Source of the DNA: Citrobacter amalonaticus
GTDB taxonomy: Bacteria > Pseudomonadota > Gammaproteobacteria > Enterobacterales > Enterobacteriaceae
Length of the DNA: 64,000 nucleotides
Assembly: GCF_018252635.1 (NCBI RefSeq)
Contig: NZ_JAGTXM010000002.1
Coordinates: 576,962 to 640,961, forward strand
Direction of reading: 5' to 3'
Part shown: positions 21,690-30,716 of the stretch, in pieces
How positions within the stretch are numbered: position 1 is the first letter of the stretch
Layout: every line of letters begins with the position of its first letter
The notes under the pieces: generated by a model
Seen by the model: only the letters and a program-made list of their open reading frames with translations
What the model was told of the DNA's origin: nothing
Database searches by the model: none
Translations under genes and position numbers: made by a program

Positions 21690-22447
21690 TGGCTGAACTC
21701 AGCGATCAGGAGATGCTGCGCTACAACCGGCAGATCATTCTGCGCGGCTTTGATTTTGACGGGCAGGAAGCGCTGAAGGAAGCCAGGGTTCTGGTTGTTG
21801 GCCTCGGCGGACTGGGCTGTGCGTCTTCGCAGTACCTGGCGAGCGCCGGCGTCGGACACCTGACGCTGCTCGATTTCGACACCGTGTCGCTGTCGAATCT
21901 GCAGCGCCAGACGCTGCACAGCGACGCGACCCTCGGCCAGCCGAAAGTGGAGTCAGCGCACGCAGCGCTGAGTCGTATTAATCCGCACGTGGTTATCACT
22001 CCGATTAATGCACTGCTGGACGAGATCGCCCTTCAGGCATTAATTGCCGAACACGATCTGGTGCTGGACTGCACCGACAACGTCGCGATTCGTAATCAGC
22101 TCAATGCGGGTTGTTATGCGGCAAAAGTCCCGCTGATTTCTGGCGCAGCAATCCGCATGGAAGGTCAGGTAACCGTCTTTACCTACCATGAGGGTGAGCC
22201 CTGCTATCGCTGTCTGAGCCGTCTGTTTGGTGATAATGCGTTAACCTGCGTGGAAGCCGGAGTGATGGCACCGCTGATTGGTGTGATGGGATCGCTTCAG
22301 GCAATGGAAGCGATAAAGCTGCTGGCGCATTATGGTCAGCCCGCCTCGGGGAAAATCGTTATGTACGATGCCATGACCTGCCAGTTCCGCGAAATGAAGC
22401 TGATGCGTAATCCAGGCTGCGAGGTGTGCGGGGAAGCATCATCCTGA
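21689..22447 (+). CDS. moeB: Molybdopterin-synthase adenylyltransferase MoeB
   Basis: 252 residues (249 in E. coli). The ATG at 21689 overlaps the moeA stop (TGATG), so translation is coupled. The E1-like fold shows the nucleotide-binding GLGGLGC, the LLDFDTVSLSNLQRQ loop and LDCTDN. Zinc ligands are the two pairs CYRC and CEVC. Known function: adenylation of the MoaD C-terminal glycine so that it can be sulfurated for molybdopterin synthesis. Confidence 0.97.
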   Translation: MAELSDQEMLRYNRQIILRGFDFDGQEALKEARVLVVGLGGLGCASSQYLASAGVGHLTLLDFDTVSLSNLQRQTLHSDATLGQPKVESAHAALSRINPHVVITPINALLDEIALQALIAEHDLVLDCTDNVAIRNQLNAGCYAAKVPLISGAAIRMEGQVTVFTYHEGEPCYRCLSRLFGDNALTCVEAGVMAPLIGVMGSLQAMEAIKLLAHYGQPASGKIVMYDAMTCQFREMKLMRNPGCEVCGEASS

Positions 22448-22460
22448 TTAGACTCCAGTA

Positions 22461-22540
22461 TGTAGGCCGGATAAGGCAACGCCGCCATCCGGCAATCTGC
22501 ACCGCCGTTGCCTGTTAGCACTGCGCTTATCCGGCCTACA
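22461..22540. repeat. BIME: two inverted REP units
   Basis: TGTAGGCCGGATAAG at 22461 and CTTATCCGGCCTACA ending at 22540 are exact reverse complements and flank two REP palindromes, between the convergent moeB and fsaA genes. Confidence 0.88.
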
Positions 22541-22542
22541 AC

Positions 22543-23205
22543 TTACAGCGACGTACGCCCAAAGGCACTCTGCCAGTCGTGTTCAAACTTCGCCACCGCC
22601 GCATCAACCGCCGGAGAGCTAATCAACTGCTGGGCAACGTCCAGCGGTAAGGTGATGGATTCACAACCCGCCAGCAGACAATCCAGCGCCTGACGCGGCG
22701 TCCTGAAACTGGCAGCCAGCACTTTGGCATCCGGCGCATGCATCTTCAGTAAAGTCTGCAAATCGGTGACGGTCTGAATACCGTCCCCTCCTTGTGCATC
22801 TACGCGGTTCACGTAAGGCGCAACATACTCCGCCCCCGCCAGCGCCGACAGCAGCCCCTGCGCCGCACCGTACACCGCCGTTCCCAGCGTCGGGATGCCT
22901 TCCTCTTTTAGCAGTTTGATCGCCGCCAGCCCTTCCACCGTGACCGGTACTTTCACCACGATGTCAGGAATGATCCCTCGCAGTTTGCGCGCATCGATCA
23001 CCATCCCTTGTGCCGTTGTTGCCATCACCTGGGCAAACAGACGCCCCTGCCCCCCCATCGCTTCAAGCAATTGTGGCAGTAAGACGTCCAGCGATTTTTT
23101 ACCCGCAGCCACAATGCTGGGGTTAGTGGTCACGCCCGCCAGCGGGAAAACTCGCGCCAGCGCTTTCACCGCGTCAACGTCGGACGTATCCAGATAGAGT
23201 TCCAT
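22543..23205 (-). CDS. fsaA: Fructose-6-phosphate aldolase FsaA (MipB)
   Basis: 220 residues from the ATG at 23205. The transaldolase-like barrel starts [10 protein letters not shown] and carries the Schiff-base Lys85 in IVVKVPVT and the substrate loop TNPSI. Known: E. coli FsaA reversibly cleaves fructose-6-phosphate to dihydroxyacetone and glyceraldehyde-3-phosphate; the physiological role is uncertain. It is divergent from ybiY-ybiW across a 131-base gap that contains an FNR-like site and one copy of a 13-base motif shared with ybiV and ybiU. Confidence 0.96.
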   Translation of the reverse strand: MELYLDTSDVDAVKALARVFPLAGVTTNPSIVAAGKKSLDVLLPQLLEAMGGQGRLFAQVMATTAQGMVIDARKLRGIIPDIVVKVPVTVEGLAAIKLLKEEGIPTLGTAVYGAAQGLLSALAGAEYVAPYVNRVDAQGGDGIQTVTDLQTLLKMHAPDAKVLAASFRTPRQALDCLLAGCESITLPLDVAQQLISSPAVDAAVAKFEHDWQSAFGRTSL

Positions 23206-23266
23206 TATCATTCCTCAACGACTCGTTAGCATAAATGAAAGATACCACAACAAAACCTGTCTGTTA

Positions 23267-23282
23267 GTTGACGCACGTCAAC
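23267..23282. promoter_or_regulatory. FNR-like site upstream of ybiY
   Basis: GTTGACG-CA-CGTCAAC is a perfect inverted repeat that contains TTGAC-N4-GTCAA, a one-base-per-arm variant of the FNR consensus TTGAT-N4-ATCAA. If its centre (23274.5) is at -41.5, transcription starts near 23316, and the hexamer at -12 to -7 is TTTAAT (23304-23309), a five-of-six -10 box. This is the class II arrangement, and it fits an oxygen-sensitive glycyl-radical system. Confidence 0.55.
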
Positions 23283-23286
23283 ATTA

Positions 23287-23300
23287 CTTTCATTCGAAAG
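23287..23300. promoter_or_regulatory. Shared motif, copy 1 (CTTTC-ATTC-GAAAG)
   Basis: The 13-mer CTTTCATTCGAAA recurs at 26734 and, inverted, at 32049. Here it is a full palindrome, CTTTC-N4-GAAAG. It lies between the FNR-like site and the proposed -10 box of ybiY, so a bound protein would block RNA polymerase. It is also 82 bases upstream of divergent fsaA. The binding protein is unknown. Confidence 0.6.
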
Positions 23301-23336
23301 CTATTTAATCTTTATATGAAACAAATGAGGCCGATT

Positions 23337-24236
23337 ATGATTTTCAATATTCAGCGCTACTCTACACACGATGGCCCCGGTATCCGCACCGTGGTGTTCC
23401 TTAAAGGATGCTCTCTGGGCTGTCGATGGTGTCAGAATCCGGAAAGCCGGGCGCGCACGCAGGATCTGCTGTTTGATGCACGTCTGTGCCTCGAAGGCTG
23501 CGAGCTTTGCGTCCAGGCGGCCCCGGGCGCCATCGAACGCGCGCTGAATGGCCTCCTTATTCATCGCGAAAAAATCACTGACGCGCATCTTGCCAGCCTG
23601 ACCGACTGTTGTCCCACTCAGGCGCTGACCGTTTGCGGCGACGTCAAAAGCGTGGATGAGATAATGGCCACCGTCCAGCGCGATAAGCCGTTTTATGACC
23701 GCAGCGGCGGCGGTATTACGCTTTCCGGCGGCGAACCGTTTATGCAGCCGGAGCTGGCCGCATCGCTGTTTAAAGCCAGTCACGAAGCGGGCATTCATAC
23801 TGCGGTTGAAACCTGTCTGCATGTGCCGTGGAAATACATTGAACCTTCACTGCCCTGGATCGATCTGTTCCTGGCGGATTTGAAACACGTCGCCGACGCG
23901 CCGTTTAAGCAATGGACGGATGGTAGCGCGTCACGCGTTCTGGAGAACCTGAAAAAACTCGCCGCCGCCGGGAAAAAAATCATCATCCGCGTTCCGCTAA
24001 TTCAGGGCTTTAACGCTGATGAAGAGGCCATTAAAGCGATTACCGATTTTGCCGCCGACGAACTGCACGTCAGCGAGATCCACTTTTTGCCTTACCACAC
24101 GTTGGGCATCAACAAATACCACTTACTCAGCCAACCCTACCACGCGCCGGATAAGCCGCTGGATGCACCCGATCTGCTCGCCTTTGCGCAGCAGTACGCC
24201 TGCTCGAAAGGTTTGACCGCAACGTTACGAGGATAA
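23337..24236 (+). CDS. ybiY: Glycyl-radical-enzyme activase YbiY (PflE)
   Basis: 299 residues from the ATG at 23337, preceded by GAGG; upstream in-frame ATGs would run into the FNR-like site. The radical-SAM motif is GCSLGCRWC with cysteines 25, 29 and 32. Additional cysteines at about 52-58 and 92-93 form the ferredoxin-like insert typical of activases in this family. It is expected to use SAM to generate the glycyl radical on the protein of the next gene, four bases downstream. The assignment as an activase is firm; the substrate pathway is unknown. Confidence 0.94.
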   Translation: MIFNIQRYSTHDGPGIRTVVFLKGCSLGCRWCQNPESRARTQDLLFDARLCLEGCELCVQAAPGAIERALNGLLIHREKITDAHLASLTDCCPTQALTVCGDVKSVDEIMATVQRDKPFYDRSGGGITLSGGEPFMQPELAASLFKASHEAGIHTAVETCLHVPWKYIEPSLPWIDLFLADLKHVADAPFKQWTDGSASRVLENLKKLAAAGKKIIIRVPLIQGFNADEEAIKAITDFAADELHVSEIHFLPYHTLGINKYHLLSQPYHAPDKPLDAPDLLAFAQQYACSKGLTATLRG

Positions 24237-24240
24237 TCCC

Positions 24241-26673
24241 ATGACCCAACTGAAACTGGATACGCTCAGCGACCGTATTAAAGCGCACAAAACCGCGCTG
24301 GTGCACATCGTCAAACCACCGGTCTGTACTGAACGTGCGCAGCATTACACCGAAATGTACCAGCAGCATCTGGACAAACCGATTCCGGTACGCCGCGCGC
24401 TGGCGCTGGCGCATCATCTGGCAGAACGGACGATTTGGATCAAACACGACGAGCTGATCATCGGCAACCAGGCAAGCGAAGTCCGCGCCGCGCCGATCTT
24501 CCCGGAATACACCGTCTCGTGGATTGAAAAAGAGATCGATTCTCTGGCGGACAGACCAGGGGCAGGTTTTGCGGTCAGCGAAGAGAACAAGCGCGTACTG
24601 CATACCGTCTGCCCGTGGTGGCGCGGTCAGACCGTTCAGGATCGCTGCTACGGTATGTTTACCGATGAGCAAAAAGGGTTGCTGGAAACCGGCATTATCA
24701 AAGCCGAAGGCAACATGACCTCTGGTGACGCACACCTGGCGGTGAACTTCCCGCTGCTGCTGGAAAAAGGCATTGACGGCCTGCGGACAAAAGTTGCGGA
24801 GCGCCGCTCACGTATTAACCTGACCGTTCTCGAGGATCTGCATGGCGAGCAGTTCCTGAAAGCCATTGATATTGTGCTGGTTGCCGTCAGCGATCACATC
24901 ACCCGCTTTGCCGAACTGGCACGTAAAATGGCGGGTGAAGAGACGCGCGCCAGCCGTCGTAACGAGCTGCTGACAATGGCGGAAAACTGTGACCTGATTG
25001 CCCACCAGCCGCCGCAAACCTTCTGGCAGGCGCTGCAGCTGTGCTACTTCATCCAGTTGATTCTGCAAATTGAGTCCAATGGTCACTCGGTCTCGTTCGG
25101 CCGCATGGACCAGTATCTTTATCCGTACTACCGTCGTGACGTGGAGCTGAATCAGTCGCTGGACCGCGAACACGCCATTGAGTTGCTGCACAGCTGCTGG
25201 CTTAAACTGCTGGAAGTGAACAAAATTCGCTCCGGCTCGCACTCTAAAGCTTCTGCAGGCAGCCCGCTGTATCAGAACGTCACCATTGGCGGACAAAATC
25301 TGGTTAATGGTCAGCCGATGGATGCGGTCAATCCGCTCTCCTACGCGATCCTTGAATCCTGCGGCCGTCTGCGTTCTACCCAGCCTAACCTCAGCGTGCG
25401 TTATCACGCCGGGATGAGCAATGACTTCCTCGATGCCTGCGTTCAGGTGATCCGCTGTGGCTTTGGTATGCCCGCATTTAACAACGATGAAATTGTGATC
25501 CCGGAATTCATCAAGCTCGGCATTGAACCGCAGGACGCCTACGACTACGCGGCAATTGGTTGTATTGAAACCGCCGTAGGCGGTAAGTGGGGATATCGCT
25601 GCACCGGCATGAGCTTTATCAACTTTGCCCGCGTGATGCTGGCTGCACTGGAAGGAGGTCGTGACGCCACCAGCGGGAAGGTATTCCTGCCGCAGGAAAA
25701 AGCGCTCTCCGCCGGTAACTTCAACAATTTCGACGAGGTGATGGCGGCGTGGGATAGCCAGATCCGCTATTACACACGTAAATCGATAGAGATTGAGTAT
25801 GTGGTCGATACCATGCTGGAAGAGAACGTGCACGATATTCTCTGCTCAGCACTGGTGGATGACTGCATCGAGCGGGCGAAGAGCATTAAGCAAGGCGGGG
25901 CGAAGTATGACTGGGTGTCTGGTTTGCAGGTCGGTATCGCCAACCTCGGCAACAGCCTGGCCGCGGTGAAAAAACTGGTCTTTGAACAGGGGGCAATCGG
26001 TCAGCAACAGCTGGCGGCTGCACTGGCCGATGACTTTGACGGCCTGACCCACGAACAGTTGCGCCAGCGTTTAATCAACGGCGCGCCGAAGTATGGCAAC
26101 GATGATGACAGCGTCGATACCCTGCTGGCTCGCGCTTATCAGACCTATATCGATGAACTGAAGCAATACCATAACCCGCGTTATGGACGCGGCCCGGTCG
26201 GCGGCAATTACTATGCGGGTACCTCGTCTATCTCGGCAAACGTGCCGTTCGGCGCAGCGACCATGGCCACACCGGATGGTCGTAAAGCCCATACCCCGCT
26301 GGCTGAAGGGGCAAGCCCGGCATCCGGTACCGACCATCTTGGTCCCACGGCGGTGATTGGCTCAGTTGGCAAGCTACCTACCGGTTCGATTCTGGGCGGC
26401 GTGCTGTTGAACCAGAAACTGAACCCGGCCACGCTTGAGAACGAGTCCGACAAGCAGAAACTGATGATCCTGTTGCGCACCTTCTTTGAAGAGCACAAAG
26501 GCTGGCACATTCAGTACAACATCGTGTCGCGCGAAACCCTGCTGGATGCGAAAAAACACCCGGATCAGTATCGCGATCTGGTAGTCCGCGTAGCCGGTTA
26601 TTCCGCCTTCTTTACCGCGCTGTCGCCGGATGCACAGGACGATATCATCGCCCGTACCGAACATATGTTGTAA
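24241..26673 (+). CDS. ybiW: Glycyl radical enzyme YbiW (PflF)
   Basis: 810 residues, the length of E. coli YbiW. The glycyl-radical motif VVRVAGYSAFF near the C-terminus places the radical on Gly786. The active-site loop is AIGCIETAVGG with Cys441 and Glu443. A single cysteine followed by Glu two residues later is the pattern of dehydratase- and lyase-type members; pyruvate formate-lyase has two adjacent cysteines. The PFL name is therefore probably wrong in function. Substrate is unknown; a polyol or sugar derivative is an inference from the fsaA and HAD neighbours. It is translated four bases after ybiY. Confidence 0.93.
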   Translation: MTQLKLDTLSDRIKAHKTALVHIVKPPVCTERAQHYTEMYQQHLDKPIPVRRALALAHHLAERTIWIKHDELIIGNQASEVRAAPIFPEYTVSWIEKEIDSLADRPGAGFAVSEENKRVLHTVCPWWRGQTVQDRCYGMFTDEQKGLLETGIIKAEGNMTSGDAHLAVNFPLLLEKGIDGLRTKVAERRSRINLTVLEDLHGEQFLKAIDIVLVAVSDHITRFAELARKMAGEETRASRRNELLTMAENCDLIAHQPPQTFWQALQLCYFIQLILQIESNGHSVSFGRMDQYLYPYYRRDVELNQSLDREHAIELLHSCWLKLLEVNKIRSGSHSKASAGSPLYQNVTIGGQNLVNGQPMDAVNPLSYAILESCGRLRSTQPNLSVRYHAGMSNDFLDACVQVIRCGFGMPAFNNDEIVIPEFIKLGIEPQDAYDYAAIGCIETAVGGKWGYRCTGMSFINFARVMLAALEGGRDATSGKVFLPQEKALSAGNFNNFDEVMAAWDSQIRYYTRKSIEIEYVVDTMLEENVHDILCSALVDDCIERAKSIKQGGAKYDWVSGLQVGIANLGNSLAAVKKLVFEQGAIGQQQLAAALADDFDGLTHEQLRQRLINGAPKYGNDDDSVDTLLARAYQTYIDELKQYHNPRYGRGPVGGNYYAGTSSISANVPFGAATMATPDGRKAHTPLAEGASPASGTDHLGPTAVIGSVGKLPTGSILGGVLLNQKLNPATLENESDKQKLMILLRTFFEEHKGWHIQYNIVSRETLLDAKKHPDQYRDLVVRVAGYSAFFTALSPDAQDDIIARTEHML

Positions 26674-26681
26674 TTTGCCCC

Positions 26682-26718
26682 CAGGCCGGATGATGGTATG
26701 AACGCCTTATCCGGCCTG
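26682..26718. repeat. REP palindrome downstream of ybiW
   Basis: AGGCCGGATGATGG ... CCTTATCCGGCCT forms a REP stem between ybiW and ybiV, a likely 3' boundary for the ybiYW transcript. Confidence 0.8.
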
Positions 26719-26733
26719 CCTCTCCCTTCACCG

Positions 26734-26746
26734 CTTTCATTCGAAA
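26734..26746. promoter_or_regulatory. Shared motif, copy 2, upstream of ybiV
   Basis: An exact copy of CTTTCATTCGAAA, 69 bases before the ybiV ATG and directly upstream of the possible promoter TTGTGC (26752-26757) -18- TAAAAT (26776-26781). Confidence 0.6.
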
Positions 26747-26748
26747 TA

Positions 26749-26770
26749 AATTTGTGCTTTAGGTCACATT
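26749..26770. promoter_or_regulatory. Candidate CRP site upstream of ybiV
   Basis: TGTGC-TTTAGG-TCACA (core 26753-26768) matches the CRP consensus TGTGA-N6-TCACA in nine of ten core positions, with AT-rich flanks. It overlaps the possible -35 element, so it could repress or act on another start; the direction of control is not clear. Confidence 0.45.
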
Positions 26771-26815
26771 GTTATTAAAATGTTTCTGGTCGCAGTTTTG
26801 AGCCAGGAGCTTTAT

Positions 26816-27631
26816 ATGACCGTTAAAGTTATCGTCACCGATATGGACGGAACTTTTCTCAATGACGCCAAAAAGTACGATCACGCACGTTTTATGGCGC
26901 AGTACCACGAGCTAAAGAAACGCAACATAGAGTTTGTCGTCGCCAGCGGCAATCAGTATTTTCAGCTCATCTCTTTCTTCCCCGAACTCAAAGACGAGAT
27001 CTCTTTTGTTGCCGAAAACGGCGCGCTGGTGTTTGAGCATGGCAAACAGCTTTTTCACGGCGAACTCACGCGCCACGAATCTCAGGTGGTGATGGGCGAA
27101 TTGCTCAAAGATAAACAGCTCAACTTTGTGGCCTGCGGTCTGCAAAGCGCGTATGTCAGTGAAAACGCCCCGGCCCCCTTTGTTGCGCTGATGTCGAAGC
27201 ACTATCACCGCCTGAAGCCGGTGAAGGACTATCACGACATCGACGATGTGCTGTTTAAGTTCTCACTGAATCTGCCGGACCAGCAGATCCCGTTGGTCAT
27301 CGATCACCTGCATACGGCACTGGACGGCATTATGAAACCCGTAACCAGCGGTTTCGGCTTTATCGACCTGATCATTCCCGGACTCCACAAAGCCAATGGC
27401 ATCAGCCGGTTATTGAAACGCTGGAACCTCTCGCCGAAAGAGGTGGTCGCCATTGGCGACAGCGGCAATGATGCAGAAATGTTGAAAATGGCGTACTACT
27501 CATTTGCCATGGCGAATGCCACTGACAGTATCAAAGCACTCTCCCGCTACCAGACGGATGACAACAATCATCAGGGCGCGCTGAACGTGATTCAGGCCGT
27601 GCTGGATAACGCGGTACCTTTCAACTTGTAA
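26816..27631 (+). CDS. ybiV: HAD-family sugar phosphatase YbiV
   Basis: 271 residues from the ATG at 26816, preceded by CCAGGAG; same length as E. coli YbiV. HAD motifs: TDMDGTF with Asp9 and Asp11, VASGNQ, a lysine in the cap-core junction (HKANGI), and [10 protein letters not shown]. The cap is of the C2B type. Known: E. coli YbiV dephosphorylates sugar phosphates (ribose-5-phosphate, fructose-1-phosphate and others) and its structure is solved. It is closely similar to YbjI at 3.5 kb across the whole chain. Its promoter region carries a CRP-like site and the shared 13-base motif. Confidence 0.94.
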   Translation: MTVKVIVTDMDGTFLNDAKKYDHARFMAQYHELKKRNIEFVVASGNQYFQLISFFPELKDEISFVAENGALVFEHGKQLFHGELTRHESQVVMGELLKDKQLNFVACGLQSAYVSENAPAPFVALMSKHYHRLKPVKDYHDIDDVLFKFSLNLPDQQIPLVIDHLHTALDGIMKPVTSGFGFIDLIIPGLHKANGISRLLKRWNLSPKEVVAIGDSGNDAEMLKMAYYSFAMANATDSIKALSRYQTDDNNHQGALNVIQAVLDNAVPFNL

Positions 27632-28081
27632 AACCAGAACACGGCGACTGGGAAATATTTAACCCAGGCGCCGCCATCAGATTATTATTATCGACATTCA
27701 GATTATTACAAAAATAATATCAAGATTTTTTGTTTTTCCTGTATATACACATCCCTGGACTGGTAAAATTCTTAATCCTTCTGGATTATTGTCATGATGA
27801 ACTCTATTTATATATCCGTTTTTCATGACACCTCCTTTACATAAATAGATAAACTCGCGTTGCTCACGGATGAGCAAGACCAGCAAGAAAATAAAAAAAC
27901 ACCCCAACTAACAATCTGATAAATATAAAAATTGTTATTTAATTAATTAAATTGATTTATATATTATTTTCATGCGCATACAAATCACTTAAACTGTCAT
28001 TCGACAAACAGGAACTCAGGCTTTCCCCGCTTATTAAATGTTAAATTTTAATTATAATTTAACCATTATGGACAAGTTAAC
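27632..28081. other. 450-base AT-rich interval before the autotransporter gene
   Basis: Base composition drops sharply below the neighbouring core genes, with long A/T runs (for example around 27680-27720 and 27920-27970). It holds one small minus-strand ORF with a strong ribosome binding site (27698-27826) and the palindrome TGTC-ATTC-GACA (27995-28006). The palindrome is a symmetric variant of the motif found before ybiY, ybiV and ybiU. No clear terminator follows ybiV. The composition fits the edge of acquired DNA and H-NS-type silencing, which is inference. Confidence 0.6.
27698..27826 (-). CDS. Putative 42-residue small protein
   Basis: The ATG at 27826 follows TAAAGGAGGTGTC, an almost perfect Shine-Dalgarno sequence at good spacing. 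The ORF encodes a basic, partly hydrophobic peptide (begins MKNGYINRVHH, ends NLDIIFVII) with one cysteine and no recognised domain. A strong ribosome binding site is unexpected by chance, although this DNA is AT-rich and purine-rich. It is antisense to the autotransporter direction. No family is recognised; it could be a real small protein or a remnant. Confidence 0.4.
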   Translation of the reverse strand: MKNGYINRVHHDNNPEGLRILPVQGCVYTGKTKNLDIIFVII

Positions 28082-30697
28082 ATGGAATGCACTCTCAAAT
28101 TACACCGGGTCAGGAATTTCACATTTCTTTCAGGAAATTTTAATAAGACTTTTCTCGCCAGCGCTATTTTATTGGCAGCCCACTCCGCTTATGCAGATGA
28201 CTGTAATAACCTGGCGCCGCAAGCGGGAGTAAGTTGCGTACAAAACGGTAACCAACTGAATATTGATATTTATGCCGATATCGACAATCCGACCCCTTAC
28301 CCCGCCTACTCATTCACCGCTCAGAACGGAGGACAGTCTGATAAGGTCGTCATCTCTCTGGATGCGGGTAAGACGATCACGTCCGATCAGAATGGAATTC
28401 AAGCACAAGGCAATACCTTTGCTATTGAAGAAATAGAGGTCAGCACATCGGGAAACATCTATACCGGTAAGATAACCGACAGCGATGCAGCGGATCCGCT
28501 TGGGCCGATCACAGGCCCTTCTGGCGGCATTATTTTTGATGAAACCAATATCAGAGAGACGCAGCACGCAGGCGTTTATCTGGCCGGGGCATCGGGCGGG
28601 CTGTTAGCCATCGGCTCAGTCATTCAGCAGTCCGGAAGCCAGATTGTTAACAATAGTGCAAGTAAAGATACCGCAGCCGTCTATTCGCAGGCGCTTGAAT
28701 CGCGGATTACCAGTTCAGGCGTGATCCGTGCTCAGGTCGGCGATGCTATTCGCCTGGAAAGCACCCCGCCTGAATATACCTGGTCCAGCGGGGGTTACAT
28801 CATTGTCGATCCGCAGGGCGTGTTCGATGTTCACCTGAAAGCCACCAGCGTTGTCGAAGGGGGAAGCGAAGGCGCGGGTATCAAAACCACGGGAGGAACG
28901 CAATCCACTGTACAAATCGATCAGGGCGCTACGCTTGGCGCGTTATCCGATGTGGCAATCGACGTGGCCGGTCTTGACGCTTTTTATTTGCGCGATCCCA
29001 CCATTTTCAATTCACCGATCGACAGTGCTCATTATAGTGGAGCAGAAACCCGCATCGTTAACGCAGGGACAATGACGGGCGTCATGCGTCTCTCCAGCGG
29101 TCAGGATACGGTGATTAACGAGTCTACGGGTGTCTGGAACGTGCGGCAGTGGTCTGATTCGGATCGTGATGGGGTTCGCGATACCGTTGCCTCAGTGGCG
29201 ACCAGTGATTTTGGTGGTGGAACAACGGCGTTGATTAACCGGGGCGTGATTTCCCTCACTGCGCGCCCGGATGGGAGTGCCAACCATGCGCTGTTTGATA
29301 ATCTGCCTGTGTTGCGAAACCAGGGTAGCCTGCAGTTAACTAATGCTGTCGCAGGTGACCGTTTGACCATTAATGGAGATTATGTTGGAGACGGCGGCGT
29401 CATTGCACTTGATACGGTTCTGGGTGACGACAACTCACTGACCGACCAGCTCATTATTAACGGCTCAACGTCGGGCCAGAGCGTGCTGTCCATTAATAAT
29501 CTCGGTGGCAGCGGCGCACAAACCCGTGAAGGCATAAAAGTCATTGAGGTTAATGGCGATTCATCGGGGGTATTCACGCAGAGCGGGCGCATTGTCGGTG
29601 GGGCCTATGAATACTATTTACACAAAAATAGTCTCAGCGTTCAGGATGGCGACTGGTACTTACGCTCCGAACTGCCTTCGGTCACGCCAGATCCCAACGA
29701 CCCCGCTCCTGAACCAGTACAACGTCCGGAGATCGGCAGTTATATGTTTAACCACATGGCTGCCAATACCCTCTTCCAGACACGTTTACACGATCGCCTC
29801 GGTGAAGCGCAGTATACCGATGCGTTAACCGGTGAACAGACAACCAGCCTGTGGCTTCGTCAAATCGGTGGGCATAACCGCTCTCAGGACAGTTCCGGGC
29901 AGTTCAAAAACCAGGGAAATCGCTATGTCGCGCAAATTGGCGGTGACATTGCGCAGTGGAGTTCCGATCAACGGGATCGCTGGCATCTGGGGATCATGGC
30001 GGGCTATGCCCGGCAAAGTAACAATACGGAATCCAGATACTCACACTATCAATCCAAAAGCTCAGTGAAAGGCTATAGCGCAGGTTTGTACGGCACCTGG
30101 TATGCCAATGATGAGAAGAAAACCGGTAGCTATGTCGATAGCTGGCTACTCTATAACTGGTTTGATAACGAAGTGAAAGGCGATCAACTGGCGACCGAAA
30201 AGTATAAGTCACGTGGTATCACCGCCTCTTTAGAAGCCGGTTATACTTTTGAATTAGGCAGCAGAGAAACCGATGCGGTGGGATATTACATCCAGCCGAA
30301 AGCCCAGCTTATCTGGATGGGCGTCAGGTCCAGTGACCATACTGAACACCAAAGCAGCGGCGGCTCGCGCGTCTCCTTCGATGGCGACGGAAATCTTCAA
30401 AGCCGACTGGGTGTCCGCGCCTATCTGCAGGGACACCGCGCGATCGACAAGGGTAAAAATCGTGAGTTCCAACCCTTCATTGAAGCAAACTGGATCCATA
30501 ACACCCGTGATTTTGGGGCGAGTATCAATGGCCAGGGGAATGAAATTGCCGGTACCCGCAATATAGGCGAAGCCAAAATCGGGGTTGAGGGGCAACTTTC
30601 CCGACAGCTGGATATGTGGGGCAACGTCACACAGCAAATCGGGAGCAGTGGTTACAGCGATACGCAGGCAATGATAGGGATCAAATACCGTTTCTAG
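28082..30697 (+). CDS. Type V autotransporter with pertactin-like passenger
   Basis: 871 residues. A long signal sequence (about 38 residues) ends LLAAHSAYADD. The passenger (about 40-600) is rich in Gly, Ser, Thr, Asn and Asp and in short beta-helix repeats (ITSDQNGIQAQG, TTALINRGVISL, VLRNQGSLQLTN), as in AIDA/pertactin proteins; only two cysteines occur, both close to the mature N-terminus. A Pro-rich linker (TPDPNDPAPEPVQRPE) precedes the C-terminal beta-barrel of about 265 residues, which ends in IGIKYRF with the terminal Phe required by BamA. The start has only a weak ribosome binding site. It is absent from this site in K-12. Adhesion or aggregation is the likely role; the ligand cannot be told. 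Confidence 0.88.
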   Translation: MECTLKLHRVRNFTFLSGNFNKTFLASAILLAAHSAYADDCNNLAPQAGVSCVQNGNQLNIDIYADIDNPTPYPAYSFTAQNGGQSDKVVISLDAGKTITSDQNGIQAQGNTFAIEEIEVSTSGNIYTGKITDSDAADPLGPITGPSGGIIFDETNIRETQHAGVYLAGASGGLLAIGSVIQQSGSQIVNNSASKDTAAVYSQALESRITSSGVIRAQVGDAIRLESTPPEYTWSSGGYIIVDPQGVFDVHLKATSVVEGGSEGAGIKTTGGTQSTVQIDQGATLGALSDVAIDVAGLDAFYLRDPTIFNSPIDSAHYSGAETRIVNAGTMTGVMRLSSGQDTVINESTGVWNVRQWSDSDRDGVRDTVASVATSDFGGGTTALINRGVISLTARPDGSANHALFDNLPVLRNQGSLQLTNAVAGDRLTINGDYVGDGGVIALDTVLGDDNSLTDQLIINGSTSGQSVLSINNLGGSGAQTREGIKVIEVNGDSSGVFTQSGRIVGGAYEYYLHKNSLSVQDGDWYLRSELPSVTPDPNDPAPEPVQRPEIGSYMFNHMAANTLFQTRLHDRLGEAQYTDALTGEQTTSLWLRQIGGHNRSQDSSGQFKNQGNRYVAQIGGDIAQWSSDQRDRWHLGIMAGYARQSNNTESRYSHYQSKSSVKGYSAGLYGTWYANDEKKTGSYVDSWLLYNWFDNEVKGDQLATEKYKSRGITASLEAGYTFELGSRETDAVGYYIQPKAQLIWMGVRSSDHTEHQSSGGSRVSFDGDGNLQSRLGVRAYLQGHRAIDKGKNREFQPFIEANWIHNTRDFGASINGQGNEIAGTRNIGEAKIGVEGQLSRQLDMWGNVTQQIGSSGYSDTQAMIGIKYRF

Positions 30698-30716
30698 CCA
30701 GTAGCAGGTGTTCATC

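Noticed and set aside
24808-25833. 341-codon open frame on the minus strand opposite ybiW
   Set aside because: It is a shadow of the GC-rich ybiW gene; no ribosome binding site, no recognised domain, and the plus-strand protein is intact and conserved.
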